From positions 1 to 34,341 of the forward strand of contig CAYXDO010000119.1 of the NCBI GenBank assembly GCA_964463485.1: a stretch of DNA of 34,341 nt, in the 5' to 3' direction. The notes under the pieces are model-generated. The model saw only the letters and a program-made list of their open reading frames with translations. It did not search any database and was not told the origin of the DNA. Shown in pieces: positions 24,114 through 31,725 of this stretch (position 1 is the stretch's first letter; each line of letters opens with the position of its first letter). The DNA is from CAYXDO01 sp964463485. Its GTDB lineage: Bacteria > Myxococcota > Kuafuiibacteriia > Kuafuiibacteriales > Kuafuiibacteriaceae. Position numbers and translations under genes: made by a program.

Positions 24114-24809
24114 CTAGCTCATTTCGACGATGGCCTCGTACATGTCGTTTTCGTCGTATTCGCGGACCGTTCTCGACGCTCGCGCACCTTCGAGGATCAG
24201 GCTGGGTGGCCGATGGAGCCACGCGGCAAGTCTAGCCTCTCCGCGATGAGACAGAAACTCGATGGATCGCGGTGCGCTCCTCGTGACTTCGTCAGCGATG
24301 GGTCTTGCGAGCTCCGCGAACTCATTTTGGGGCAGCCGTGAGTGTCGTCTGTTGCGATCGAGCGTCCCGTCGAACTCGTGCGAGACGTGCAGCAGCTCGT
24401 GGACGAGCAGCTCCAGGCGGTCACGGCCGTTCGCGCGAAGAAAAAACGCTGGGCGAAGGCAGATCTCGTAGAGCATCGCGATCCCTCTGCGGTGAATCAG
24501 GGGCTTCGAATATCGCCCGTCCGCGCTGAGTTGCCGCGCGCCGAAGGTGAGCGGGCGGATGGACGCCTTCGATCGGAGCCGAGCCGCTCCGGCCACGAAC
24601 ATCACGCGCGACGGATCGACGAAGGCGAATTCATCGACGTGTGAACGAAAGGCGGTCAGCAACTCATGGAGGTGCGTATCGAGCTTCAACCGCTCGACGG
24701 AGGGGAACGGCGCAAGAGCGGTGTCGAGGTTCAGGTTCGGGCCCGGAGGGAATCGGGGGCGCCGCGATGGGAGATCTGTAGAATCATGAGGCCCGCGATG
24801 ATAGCTCAA
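24114..24809 (-). CDS. Putative HExxH metallopeptidase
   Basis: From TTG 24809 this is 231 aa. The core motif is ELLVHELLHVSHEFDGTLDRNRRHSR, with HELLH at 137-141, a likely third ligand downstream and a basic RRH. This resembles putative cytoplasmic metallopeptidases with a conserved HELLH...DG pattern. Before it come VMFVAGAARLRSKASIRPLTFG and RGIAMLYEICLRPAFF. No signal peptide or membrane helix is seen. The substrate is unknown. The open frame continues to 25058 but there it is antisense to the Rieske gene, so the start must lie at or below 24809. TTG 24809 is the most upstream possibility and ATG at 24602 would remove about 69 residues. It converges with the kinase gene, ending four bases after that gene's stop. 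Confidence 0.65.
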   Translation of the reverse strand: MSYHRGPHDSTDLPSRRPRFPPGPNLNLDTALAPFPSVERLKLDTHLHELLTAFRSHVDEFAFVDPSRVMFVAGAARLRSKASIRPLTFGARQLSADGRYSKPLIHRRGIAMLYEICLRPAFFLRANGRDRLELLVHELLHVSHEFDGTLDRNRRHSRLPQNEFAELARPIADEVTRSAPRSIEFLSHRGEARLAAWLHRPPSLILEGARASRTVREYDENDMYEAIVEMS

Positions 24810-24813
24810 TTCG

Positions 24814-25332
24814 ATGGCTGAGGATCGACGCGCCGTGTTGAAGGTGCTGTCGCTGACTTTGGGCGCCGGCGCGGCTGGTTCGGTAGGTGGGCCGCTGATC
24901 GGTGCGCTCGTGGGTCCTGCGCGAATCCGAACGGTCTTTGGGGCAGACGGCTTCGTGCGAGTGGGGCCGCTCGAGTCGCTGCCCGAGGATGGCGTCGCTG
25001 TGGCCTTGGAGGTCGTGGTGGAGCACCCGAAGGACGCGTGGTCGGCGCTCCCGTCCACGGTCGTAGGGGCCGTCTACGTGGCCAAGCGAGGGGACGGCGT
25101 CGCGGCCTATTCGACCGTGTGTCCGCACCTCGGCTGTCGGGTCGAGGTGGGCGACGGAGGATCGGCGTTCGTCTGTCCGTGTCACGACAGCGCTTTTGGC
25201 CCAGACGGAGCGGTGCTCTCGGGGCCCTCCCCGCGCGGCCTCGACCCCTTGGAGGCGAGGGTAGTGGATGGGTTCGTCGAGGTCCGCTTCGTGAGGTTCA
25301 AGAGCGGCACGCCCGACCGAGTGGTCGTTTGA
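24814..25332 (+). CDS. Rieske iron-sulfur subunit of a cytochrome bc complex
   Basis: This 172-aa protein has an N-terminal Tat-like anchor (DRRAVLKVLSLTLGAGAAGSVGGPLIGAL) and a Rieske fold. The [2Fe-2S] ligands are all present: Cys103 and His105 in CPHLGC, and Cys121 and His124 in CPCHDSAFGP. The extra pair Cys108/Cys123 makes the usual disulfide. A Pro-loop GPSPRGL (137-143) follows. It would carry electrons from quinol on cytochrome b to the heme c domains of the next gene. The cytochrome b-c fusion begins seven bases after its stop, so the two form an operon. The start ATG 24814 lies only four bases from the proposed start of the divergent metallopeptidase, so its promoter must sit within that gene's sequence or the metallopeptidase starts later. 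Confidence 0.92.
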   Translation: MAEDRRAVLKVLSLTLGAGAAGSVGGPLIGALVGPARIRTVFGADGFVRVGPLESLPEDGVAVALEVVVEHPKDAWSALPSTVVGAVYVAKRGDGVAAYSTVCPHLGCRVEVGDGGSAFVCPCHDSAFGPDGAVLSGPSPRGLDPLEARVVDGFVEVRFVRFKSGTPDRVVV

Positions 25333-25339
25333 GGTCCGT

Positions 25340-27148
25340 GTGAAGCTCCAAGATTTCGACGACGCCCTCGATCGGAGGATCGGCCACCGACGGATCCTCC
25401 ATCTGGCTCTGCACGAGCCGATCCCTGGGGGCGCCTCCTTTGCCTACGTATTCGGCAGCGCGGCCCTGATCTTGTTCCTCGTGCAGCTTGGGACCGGCGC
25501 GATCCTGGCCACGGTTTATAGCCCGTCGGCGACCGACGCCTGGGCCTCGGTGGACTACCTCGAACGCGCCGTCCCGTTCGGTCGCTTCGTTCGCGGCATG
25601 CACCACCACGCGTCCGGCGCGATGGTCGTGGTCGTTGGCTTACACCTGCTTCAGACCGCGCTCTACGGCGCGTACAAAGCCCCAAGAGAGGTCAACTGGC
25701 TCTCGGGCTTGGCGCTCTTGGGGTTGGTGCTCGCCTTTGCGCTGACTGGGTACTTGTTGCCTTGGGATCAGACCGGCTACTGGGCCACCAAAGTCGCCAC
25801 CAGCATAGCAGGGACGGTGCCTGTCGTGGGTGAGTTTCTTCAGAGGGTAGCGCAAGGCGGAAACGACTATGGAAATCTAACCCTCACTCGTTTCTATGCG
25901 CTCCACGCGATCGTGCTGCCGCTGATTTCGCTCGGACTCATGGGCGTCCATGTCCTTTTGTTTCGGCGCCACGGAGTGACGCCGCATCCCCGCACGGAGG
26001 CAGAGACCGATCGGCCGACCCAGCGACCAGGCGACGAGATCGGTCCCAAACCCACTCACAAACCCACGGAGTCGTTCTGGCCGCGCCAGGTTTTTTTCGA
26101 CGCCGTGTTCGCGTGTCTGGTGTTGGCGGTGGTGGCTGGGCTCGCGTGGCGCTTGGGAGCTCCGCTGATGGCTCCGGCCGATCCGGCGTCGACGTTCCTG
26201 GCGCGACCCGAGTGGTATTTCTTGTTTTTGTTTCAGTTGTTGAAGTTCTTCGAAGGTCCGGCCGAGATCGTGGGTACGGTGGTGATCCCGGGGCTCGTGA
26301 CGACGTGGCTCGTCGCCCTGCCCTTCCTCGATCGTCGCCCGACGAGACGGTTTGGACCCCGCGCTCCGTTTCTGCTCTCGCTCGCGATCGGGACCGCCGC
26401 CATGGGTGGGCTCACCGCGATGGCGATCATCTCGGACGCTCGGGACCCTGGCAGGATCGAGGACCGGCGGGTGGCGGAGCGTGAGTCCCACAGGGCGCGA
26501 GCCTTGGCCGCCGAGGGCGTGCCGGTGGGCGGCGCGACTCGGATGGCGGCGATGGATCCGCTGATCCGCGGGGAGCGGCTATTTCGGGCGGAGTGTCTTG
26601 CTTGCCATCCCTACTCAGGTGGAGCGCCCAAGAAACCCAAGGGCCCCGATCTCACGGCCTACCTCAGCCGCGGTTGGGTGCGACAAGTGCTGCGGGACCC
26701 CGACGGGCCGAGGCTCTTCGGGCTGACGAAGGTCTGCGGCATGAAGTCGTTGGCTGGGCTGCCCCCGGCGGACCTCGAAAAGCTCGTCGACTTCGTATAC
26801 TCACTTCGGCTGCCAGGCGCCCCGAAGGTCGAGACCTCCACCGCGGCCTCGCTGATCGAAGAGCACGAGTGTGAAGACTGCCATGACTTCGAAGGTGACT
26901 CTGGGCTCGATGGTCCTGCCCTGTTCGGCTACGGCTCCAAAGGATGGATTCGATCGGTGGTCGAGGACGGCTCGAAGGAGCATCTGTACGGCGAAAAGCA
27001 CAAAATGCCCAAGTTCGAGAGGCGCCTGAGCGCGGCCGATCTGGAAGCGGTGGTGACCTTCGTGTCGTCGCTCGAGGGCCTCGAGAGCGCGGCGGACCAG
27101 TGGCCTTTCGTGGACGGCGCGGTCGCGCCGCCGAGGTGTGAGGAGTGA
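25340..27148 (+). CDS. Cytochrome b fused to two heme c domains
   Basis: This protein of about 602 aa carries the whole membrane and electron-output part of a bc-type complex. Cytochrome b: heme ligands His88 and His102 (GMHHHASG, GLHLLQ) and His189 and His204 (LHAIVL, VHVLLF). A spacing of 15 for the second pair is the b6-type value rather than 14 as in bc1. The quinol-site motif PEWY lies at about 291-294, with membrane helices before and after it. After ~residue 400 come two cytochrome c domains with CLACH (~420-424) and CEDCH (~512-516), each followed by likely Met ligands (CGMK, KMPKF). A soluble charged insert (PHPRTEAETDRPTQRPGDE) links helices four and five. No separate cytochrome c1 or subunit IV gene follows. 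The start is GTG 25340, seven bases after the Rieske stop, with GAGG upstream. Confidence 0.92.
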   Translation: MKLQDFDDALDRRIGHRRILHLALHEPIPGGASFAYVFGSAALILFLVQLGTGAILATVYSPSATDAWASVDYLERAVPFGRFVRGMHHHASGAMVVVVGLHLLQTALYGAYKAPREVNWLSGLALLGLVLAFALTGYLLPWDQTGYWATKVATSIAGTVPVVGEFLQRVAQGGNDYGNLTLTRFYALHAIVLPLISLGLMGVHVLLFRRHGVTPHPRTEAETDRPTQRPGDEIGPKPTHKPTESFWPRQVFFDAVFACLVLAVVAGLAWRLGAPLMAPADPASTFLARPEWYFLFLFQLLKFFEGPAEIVGTVVIPGLVTTWLVALPFLDRRPTRRFGPRAPFLLSLAIGTAAMGGLTAMAIISDARDPGRIEDRRVAERESHRARALAAEGVPVGGATRMAAMDPLIRGERLFRAECLACHPYSGGAPKKPKGPDLTAYLSRGWVRQVLRDPDGPRLFGLTKVCGMKSLAGLPPADLEKLVDFVYSLRLPGAPKVETSTAASLIEEHECEDCHDFEGDSGLDGPALFGYGSKGWIRSVVEDGSKEHLYGEKHKMPKFERRLSAADLEAVVTFVSSLEGLESAADQWPFVDGAVAPPRCEE

Positions 27149-27149
27149 C

Positions 27150-28535
27150 TCAGAGCAGCAGACTTCGAGCTTCCCACAGCGCGGGAAAGGCGCGGAAAAC
27201 GTACGATCGCTGCTCTGGAGAGACGGTCTTTCGGAGGTAACTCACACCGCCGCCACCGGTGCCAGGTCGAACGCCGATCGTCCGCTCTACGAAGCGAATG
27301 TGCCAATCTCTCCAAGTCATGATGGCCTGATCGAGGTCCAAACACACCTCGAGAAATCGGGCCAGGGCCTGGCGCGAGGGATCGGACTGTTCACGGAGGA
27401 GGTGAGTTGCCGTGATGGCTTCACTGTGACCCAGGGCCAGCGAGAGCTCCCTCCAGATGTCGTGCTCCTCGACCAACGGGATCCCGAGCCTGCGGCGCTG
27501 GTGTACGTCTTTGAACAGGCGGGCGTAGCTCTTCGCCGCCATATCGTCGGCGATCTCGTCGAGCAGGTGCTCGTGCGGGCCGACGAGGTCTTTGGCGAAC
27601 AGGAGCCCGTACACGAGGTCGCGCAGGGTCGGGCCGAGCATACGCTCCTCGAGGTGCGGCTCGTGCTCGGGCGTGTGCTTTCGAAACGCTTCCCCTTCGC
27701 GGGTGCGAGTCTCGGACTCCTCGGAGGCGACCGGAGAGAGCTCGCGGATGACGGCTTCGAGCTTTGGGTTCTCGACCCAGGCGAAGCGATGAAAATGTTT
27801 TTCGCGCTGTCCGAGCACGAGCTCGACCTCTCGAAACTGTCCGGAGCCGAACCCGGACGCGGGGAAGAGTCGACTCCTGAACGAGAGGAAGCTCGCCGGA
27901 GTCATGGTCTCGAGGACGTCGAAGGCAGGTGCGGCGACCTTCAAGATGGCTACGCCCCGGGTGAGTCGGTCGGTCCAGATCGGGAGCTCCGGAGCGACCC
28001 AGCCGAGCTCGAGGTGAGGGCCGCTCGGCCTGAACGCGCCGGGCTGAACGGTCTCCGCGAGCACCGCGCGGGTCTCCGGCGGGCTGTTCTCGTAGAGCGC
28101 GGCGAGCTTCGGAAACGCGCTCCGCACTTTCCCGTCGACGGTGACTAGGCGGCGGGCTCCGGAAGGTTCGCGAGAGGCGAGCGCGATGCGCGGGAGTGTG
28201 AACGAGTGACTCCGAAGCACCGCTTGGGCCCGGATGAGCACGTCGTCGAGCTCGTGCAGGAGCTGCCGGAACCAGACCTCGAAGACCTGGTGCACGGTGA
28301 TGAAAAGCGCCTCGTCGTGAACCCACTGACCTCCGCGCGGCCACGGGTCACCCGGCGCCCACCCCTCGGGCCACTCCGGCCACTCGGTTGGATCGATCCC
28401 CAAGGGGACCTCTTTGGGTACGCGGAGCGACTCTCGGAGTACCTTCACGTTGACATACTCTCCGTAGGAGAGTGTCCGACCGTCGACCCGGAGTCCTTTT
28501 TCGTCGACGGAAACGGGAGCTTTCGCCTTACTCAT
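27150..28535 (-). CDS. kynA: Tryptophan 2,3-dioxygenase, long form
   Basis: The protein is 461 aa. It opens the indole ring of tryptophan with O2 to give N-formylkynurenine, using heme. The family motifs are present: DEALFITVHQVFEVWFRQLLHEL with active-site His82, FLSFRSRL with Arg220, SGFGSGQFREVE (227-238), and WRDWHIRFVERTIG with heme ligand His412, then GTGGGGVSYLRK. It is longer than typical bacterial forms (~280-300 aa). The distance from His82 to Arg220 is about 138 residues, against about 62 in the Xanthomonas enzyme, so an insert of about 75 residues lies there, and a charged insert (SEESETRTREGEAFRKHTPEHE) follows at ~270-290. Its ATG overlaps the trpS stop by 4 nt (ATGA), so the two are co-translated. 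No other kynurenine pathway gene is in the window. Confidence 0.9.
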   Translation of the reverse strand: MSKAKAPVSVDEKGLRVDGRTLSYGEYVNVKVLRESLRVPKEVPLGIDPTEWPEWPEGWAPGDPWPRGGQWVHDEALFITVHQVFEVWFRQLLHELDDVLIRAQAVLRSHSFTLPRIALASREPSGARRLVTVDGKVRSAFPKLAALYENSPPETRAVLAETVQPGAFRPSGPHLELGWVAPELPIWTDRLTRGVAILKVAAPAFDVLETMTPASFLSFRSRLFPASGFGSGQFREVELVLGQREKHFHRFAWVENPKLEAVIRELSPVASEESETRTREGEAFRKHTPEHEPHLEERMLGPTLRDLVYGLLFAKDLVGPHEHLLDEIADDMAAKSYARLFKDVHQRRRLGIPLVEEHDIWRELSLALGHSEAITATHLLREQSDPSRQALARFLEVCLDLDQAIMTWRDWHIRFVERTIGVRPGTGGGGVSYLRKTVSPEQRSYVFRAFPALWEARSLLL

Positions 28536-29506
28536 CGCGTCTCCTTGGTGAGCCCGCAGGCTGAGCGCGCGCCATCCAGAGTCTGTCGCGCGACCGCTCG
28601 CGCTCTACGGCCGCCCTCGTGCAGAATCTCGCGGAGGTCCTTCTCGTTCGAGAGCCACTCGTCGCGCCGAGCTCGCGCCGCCGCGAAATGATCCCGGATG
28701 AGTTGGGCGAGGGCGCGCTTGGCCTCTCCATACCCATACCCTCCGGCCAGGTAGCGCCGGGCCATTTCGTCTCGGTCGGCCTTGGACGCGAAGAGCGAGT
28801 AGAGCGCGAACACCGTGTCTTCCTCGGGATTCTTGGGCTCGTCCACGGTCTTCGAGTCGGTTCGAATCGCCATCACCTTGGTCTCGAGCTCGTGCCCGGA
28901 GGCGAAGATGGGAATGTGATTTCCGTAGGACTTCGACATCTTGGCCCCATCGATCCCCGGGACCGGGACGGGGACGCCGAGCTCGACCCTTGGCATGGTG
29001 AACACGTCCTTGTGGTGCGCGGCGTGAAAGGACGCGGCGATGTCGCGACAAATCTCCACGTGTTGAACTTGATCACTTCCTACGAGGACGACTTCGGATC
29101 GGTACGCCAGGATGTCCGCGGCCATGAGCGCGGGATAGAAGAACACGGCGGCGGTGGTCGGAAGACTTCGCGCGACTCGGTCTTTGTAAGTCACCGCTCG
29201 CTCGAGCAAACCCATGGGCGTCACCGTGGCGAGGATCCACGCGAGCTCGGTGACCTCCGGTACGTCGGACTGGAGAAAGAAGGTCGCGCGAGTCGGATCG
29301 AGACCCAGCGCGAGGTAGGTCGCGGCCACATCGAGCCGGTGATGGTCGATGGCGTGTGCATCCCTGGCCGTCGTGAGCGCGTGATAATCCGCCACGAAGA
29401 GGAAGGCGCCGTCTTGGTGCTCGATTTGGGGTCGAATGCCGCCGAAGTAGTTCCCCAAATGGAGGGCGCCGGAGGGCTGAATGCCCGAACAAATCCGTGG
29501 AGCCAT
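28532..29506 (-). CDS. trpS: Tryptophanyl-tRNA synthetase
   Basis: This 324-aa class I synthetase charges tRNA-Trp. It has the HIGH-type motif PSGALHLGNYFGG (residues 11-23), DQVQH (145-149) and KMSKS (189-193), and a normal compact bacterial length. It starts at ATG 29506 with MAPRICSGIQPSG, the standard N-terminus. It ends inside the start of the tryptophan dioxygenase gene. Pairing of tRNA-Trp charging with tryptophan breakdown in one operon is unusual: it might link dioxygenase expression to tryptophan status, or trpS might be a second, specialised copy. Whether another trpS exists in the genome cannot be seen. No T-box-like leader is evident in the 55 bp between the terminator at 29562-29590 and the start. 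Confidence 0.93.
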   Translation of the reverse strand: MAPRICSGIQPSGALHLGNYFGGIRPQIEHQDGAFLFVADYHALTTARDAHAIDHHRLDVAATYLALGLDPTRATFFLQSDVPEVTELAWILATVTPMGLLERAVTYKDRVARSLPTTAAVFFYPALMAADILAYRSEVVLVGSDQVQHVEICRDIAASFHAAHHKDVFTMPRVELGVPVPVPGIDGAKMSKSYGNHIPIFASGHELETKVMAIRTDSKTVDEPKNPEEDTVFALYSLFASKADRDEMARRYLAGGYGYGEAKRALAQLIRDHFAAARARRDEWLSNEKDLREILHEGGRRARAVARQTLDGARSACGLTKETR

Positions 29507-29561
29507 CGGGGAACGCTACATCAAAGGACGAGAAAAGTTTTCGGATAGATCAAACAGAGAC

Positions 29562-29590
29562 GCCCGGCCGACTCAGACGGCCGGCCGGGC
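29562..29590 (-). terminator. Hairpin downstream of the bufferin precursor gene
   Basis: On the minus strand GCCCGGCCG pairs with CGGCCGGGC (29582-29590 and 29562-29570), with an 11-nt loop. It is followed by GTCTCTGTTTGATC, a short T-run. It lies about 67 bases after the stop of the bufferin precursor gene and before trpS on the same strand, so it probably ends the bufferin transcript. Confidence 0.6.
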
Positions 29591-29656
29591 GCCCGAAAAT
29601 TGTCGAAGGTTCGTAGGCCATCGAAGCGCAGGAGGCTACGGGCCTACGAGGCCGGC

Positions 29657-29935
29657 TCACATCGCGGTGCCGCCCTTGGTCGTGCACTCTTCCGCGGAGA
29701 GCGGCATCACGCCCTTGCCCTTGCACTCGTTCTTGCCGGCGCAATCGTGATCGGCGCCGCCGCACTTGCCCTGGCCCTTGCACTCGTTGATGCCGCCGCA
29801 CTTCACCATCGCGCCGGCCTCGCCGCCCGCGGCGGGAGCCGAAGCCGTGTCGCCGGAAGCAGACTTGCTGCTGGCACAACCGAAGAATCCTGCGCAAGCG
29901 ACCGCGGCCAGCGTCCCTTTCATCACGTTATTCAT
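29657..29935 (-). CDS. bufA2: BufA2-like bufferin precursor (Cys-rich), probably lipid-anchored
   Basis: This 92-aa protein has an export signal (MNNVMKGTLAAVACAGFFGCASS), a Ser/Ala/Gly linker (21-44), then a Cys-rich core KCGGINECKGQGKCGG followed by DHDCAGKNECKGKGV and EECTTKGG. Core cysteines are 46, 52, 58, 65, 71 and 84 (spacing 5,5,6,5,12). The Cys-x-Gly-x-Asn-x-Cys-Lys-Gly pattern matches BufA2-type bufferins, in which an MNIO enzyme changes Cys into thiooxazole-type groups that bind copper. The signal ends with FFGC (Cys20), which resembles a lipobox, so the mature protein could be membrane-anchored rather than free in the periplasm. An AAGGAG lies nine bases before ATG 29935. The gene is the last of bufB-bufC-bufA, 79 bp after bufC. 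Confidence 0.8.
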   Translation of the reverse strand: MNNVMKGTLAAVACAGFFGCASSKSASGDTASAPAAGGEAGAMVKCGGINECKGQGKCGGADHDCAGKNECKGKGVMPLSAEECTTKGGTAM

Positions 29936-30014
29936 TCGTCCCTACTCCTTTTTCAGTCAGTTCAAATGGCCGTCGCCCTTCGCGACCTCGGCCCAACTCC
30001 GCACGCGCGCGACC

Positions 30015-30863
30015 TCACTCCGCTCGGGAGCCCCGTGATCCTTCCGGAGCTACGAGGAGTCCGTCGTCGAGCCACGCCCGAAGGAGGTCCCGCGCTCGTC
30101 CAGCAACCGCCATGACGTCAAGGTCCTCAGGTCGAGCCAAATACTCGCAGATGAGCGGAAATGAAACCCCCTTTTGCGCCAGATCAAAAATTGCGCGCTC
30201 GTCCCTAGAAAATTCCCGGTAGCGAACGCCCAGATCCTTGCGCCAGAGGAGGACGGAGCAAGGGCGAGGCAACGGGGCCTCGAACCCAGACCCGGCCTGC
30301 ACGGAGCCGATGGTCGAATGAACGGGGTAGGACAGGTCGTAGATCCGGGCGGCTCGAATCGTCCGCAGCTCGAGGGTGATCCAAGCTTCCGGAGGCAGCG
30401 CGCCGAGGTGCTGCTCGGTCAGGATCGGCTCGTCGATCGCGTCGAAGACGTTGGTCCACCCCCACTCGAGCTCGGCGAGCTCGGAGAGCCAAGGTTGGTC
30501 CTTGGTGATCGAGTGCTCGCGGAGGAAGCTCGGCAAGTGCTGGCCGACGTTGCGGACCGAAGGATCGCGGCTCGGGTGGACGAGCAGGTAGTCAGTCACG
30601 AGGTTGTGGAACGGCTTGTCGCCCAAGGCTGCGACAATTCGCGGGAAGTCAGCGCGCAGGAGGTCGAGGAGCCGAAAGAAATACATGTTCGCGTAGACGT
30701 CGAGCCTGCGAATCGCTTCGTCCTCGTTCGATCCGAGGATCCACGACGAAACAGGCGCGACTCCCGGATCGTTGGGGGACAGGGTCGCGAGCCCCTGCCT
30801 GACCCCGGACGGCTCGCGAACGAGCTCGAGAAATCTTCGCTGGATGGTCTCGAGCTCAGACAT
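30015..30863 (-). CDS. bufC: DUF2063-type partner protein (BufC-like)
   Basis: This 282-aa protein has the DUF2063 (PF09836) N-terminal domain. The conserved stretch RLDVYANMYFFRLLDLLRADFPRIVAALG is at about residues 52-80, and PFHNLVTDYLLVHPSRDPSVRNVGQHLPSFLREH follows. The C-terminal half is a helical and beta domain (ELEWGWTNVFDAID, AWITLELR, ILxLVWRKDLGVRYREFS-type strands). The last part, DLAQKGVSFPLICEYLARPE and ARDLLRAWLDDGLLV, is typical of BufC/HvfC. This partner binds the precursor and works with the DUF692 enzyme. Despite the old label putative DNA-binding, it is not known to act on DNA. ATG 30863 overlaps the bufB stop by 8 nt; the frame extends to 31172 but that is a shadow of bufB. 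Confidence 0.85.
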   Translation of the reverse strand: MSELETIQRRFLELVREPSGVRQGLATLSPNDPGVAPVSSWILGSNEDEAIRRLDVYANMYFFRLLDLLRADFPRIVAALGDKPFHNLVTDYLLVHPSRDPSVRNVGQHLPSFLREHSITKDQPWLSELAELEWGWTNVFDAIDEPILTEQHLGALPPEAWITLELRTIRAARIYDLSYPVHSTIGSVQAGSGFEAPLPRPCSVLLWRKDLGVRYREFSRDERAIFDLAQKGVSFPLICEYLARPEDLDVMAVAGRARDLLRAWLDDGLLVAPEGSRGSRAE

Positions 30864-31725
30864 GGAGGGCTCCGTGGGGTTGGTTGCTGGAGGATCGCTT
30901 CTCGGCAAGGACCTCGGCTTCGATGGTTCGCGCGCGCTCGGACTCGGCGACGACGACTTCGAATTCTGGAATGGCTTCGTCCCATTCCACGAGGGTCGGC
31001 ACGTGCCCGAATCTCTGGACGGCGAACCGGTACAGCGACCAAACCTGGGGTGGGACGGGCCCGATGTGCGAGTCGAGCAAGAACCACCCGTGATCGGTGT
31101 GGCCAGCGAGGTGGATCTGCTCGACACACCTCGGATCGATGGCCTGAATATACGTGATCGGGTCGAAGCCATGATTACGGCTCGAGACGAACACGTTGTT
31201 CACATCCAACAGGAGGCCGCATCCGGTGCGCTTCACGATGGCCATGAGCAGCTCCCACTCGGGGATGGTGCTCGCGCCGAACGCGACGTAACTCGACGGA
31301 TTCTCCAACAGGATTCGCCGACCCAACCGATCTTGCACGTCGGAGACGTGGTCGCTGACTCGGTCGAGCGCCTCTTCGGTATACGGCAGCGGCAACAGGT
31401 CGTGGCTGTTCACGCCGCGGTGGCTCGTCCAGCACAAGTGGTCGGACACCAAGGGCGGCTCGATCCGCGAGATCAACGTCTGCAGGCGCGACAGATAACT
31501 CTCGGGCACGCGCTCGGCGTTGCCGATCCCCATCGAAACGCCGTGCAACACGATAGGGACGTCTCGCCGAACGCGTTCGAGCGCCGCCCATGGTCGGCCC
31601 CCGGGCTCGAAGAAATTCTCGCTGATGACTTCGAACCAGTCCACGCGCGAGGGACCGTGTTGGAGCAAGTGGGTGTAGTGGTCGCGGCGAAGGCCGATCC
31701 CGTGGCCGAGCTTGGCGGTGGGCAC
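30856..31725 (-). CDS. bufB: MNIO (DUF692) multinuclear iron oxygenase, BufB-like
   Basis: This is 289 aa from GTG 31725. It is a TIM-barrel enzyme of the MbnB/TglH/BufB family that uses two or three iron atoms to modify Cys residues of a partner peptide. Likely metal and active-site residues are present: His61 (HGVSMGIG), Asp95-His96 (SDHLCW), Glu141-Asn142 (ENPSSY), Asp174 and Asn176 (LLDVNNVF), His185, His205 and His209 with Asp211 (IHLAGHTDHG), and Glu247 and Asp249 (LVEWDEAIPEFE). It is the first gene of bufB-bufC-bufA and overlaps bufC by 8 nt. GTG 31824 has a better Shine-Dalgarno (GAGGA) and would add 33 residues, but that stretch has poor codon use. Upstream frame to 32535 is antisense to the next gene. 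It lies divergently from the beta-helix lipoprotein with 174 bp between. Confidence 0.92.
   Translation of the reverse strand: MPTAKLGHGIGLRRDHYTHLLQHGPSRVDWFEVISENFFEPGGRPWAALERVRRDVPIVLHGVSMGIGNAERVPESYLSRLQTLISRIEPPLVSDHLCWTSHRGVNSHDLLPLPYTEEALDRVSDHVSDVQDRLGRRILLENPSSYVAFGASTIPEWELLMAIVKRTGCGLLLDVNNVFVSSRNHGFDPITYIQAIDPRCVEQIHLAGHTDHGWFLLDSHIGPVPPQVWSLYRFAVQRFGHVPTLVEWDEAIPEFEVVVAESERARTIEAEVLAEKRSSSNQPHGALHV

Noticed and set aside
24810..25058. Upstream extension of the metallopeptidase frame
   Set aside because: Antisense to the Rieske gene, which has all its cluster ligands and is certain.
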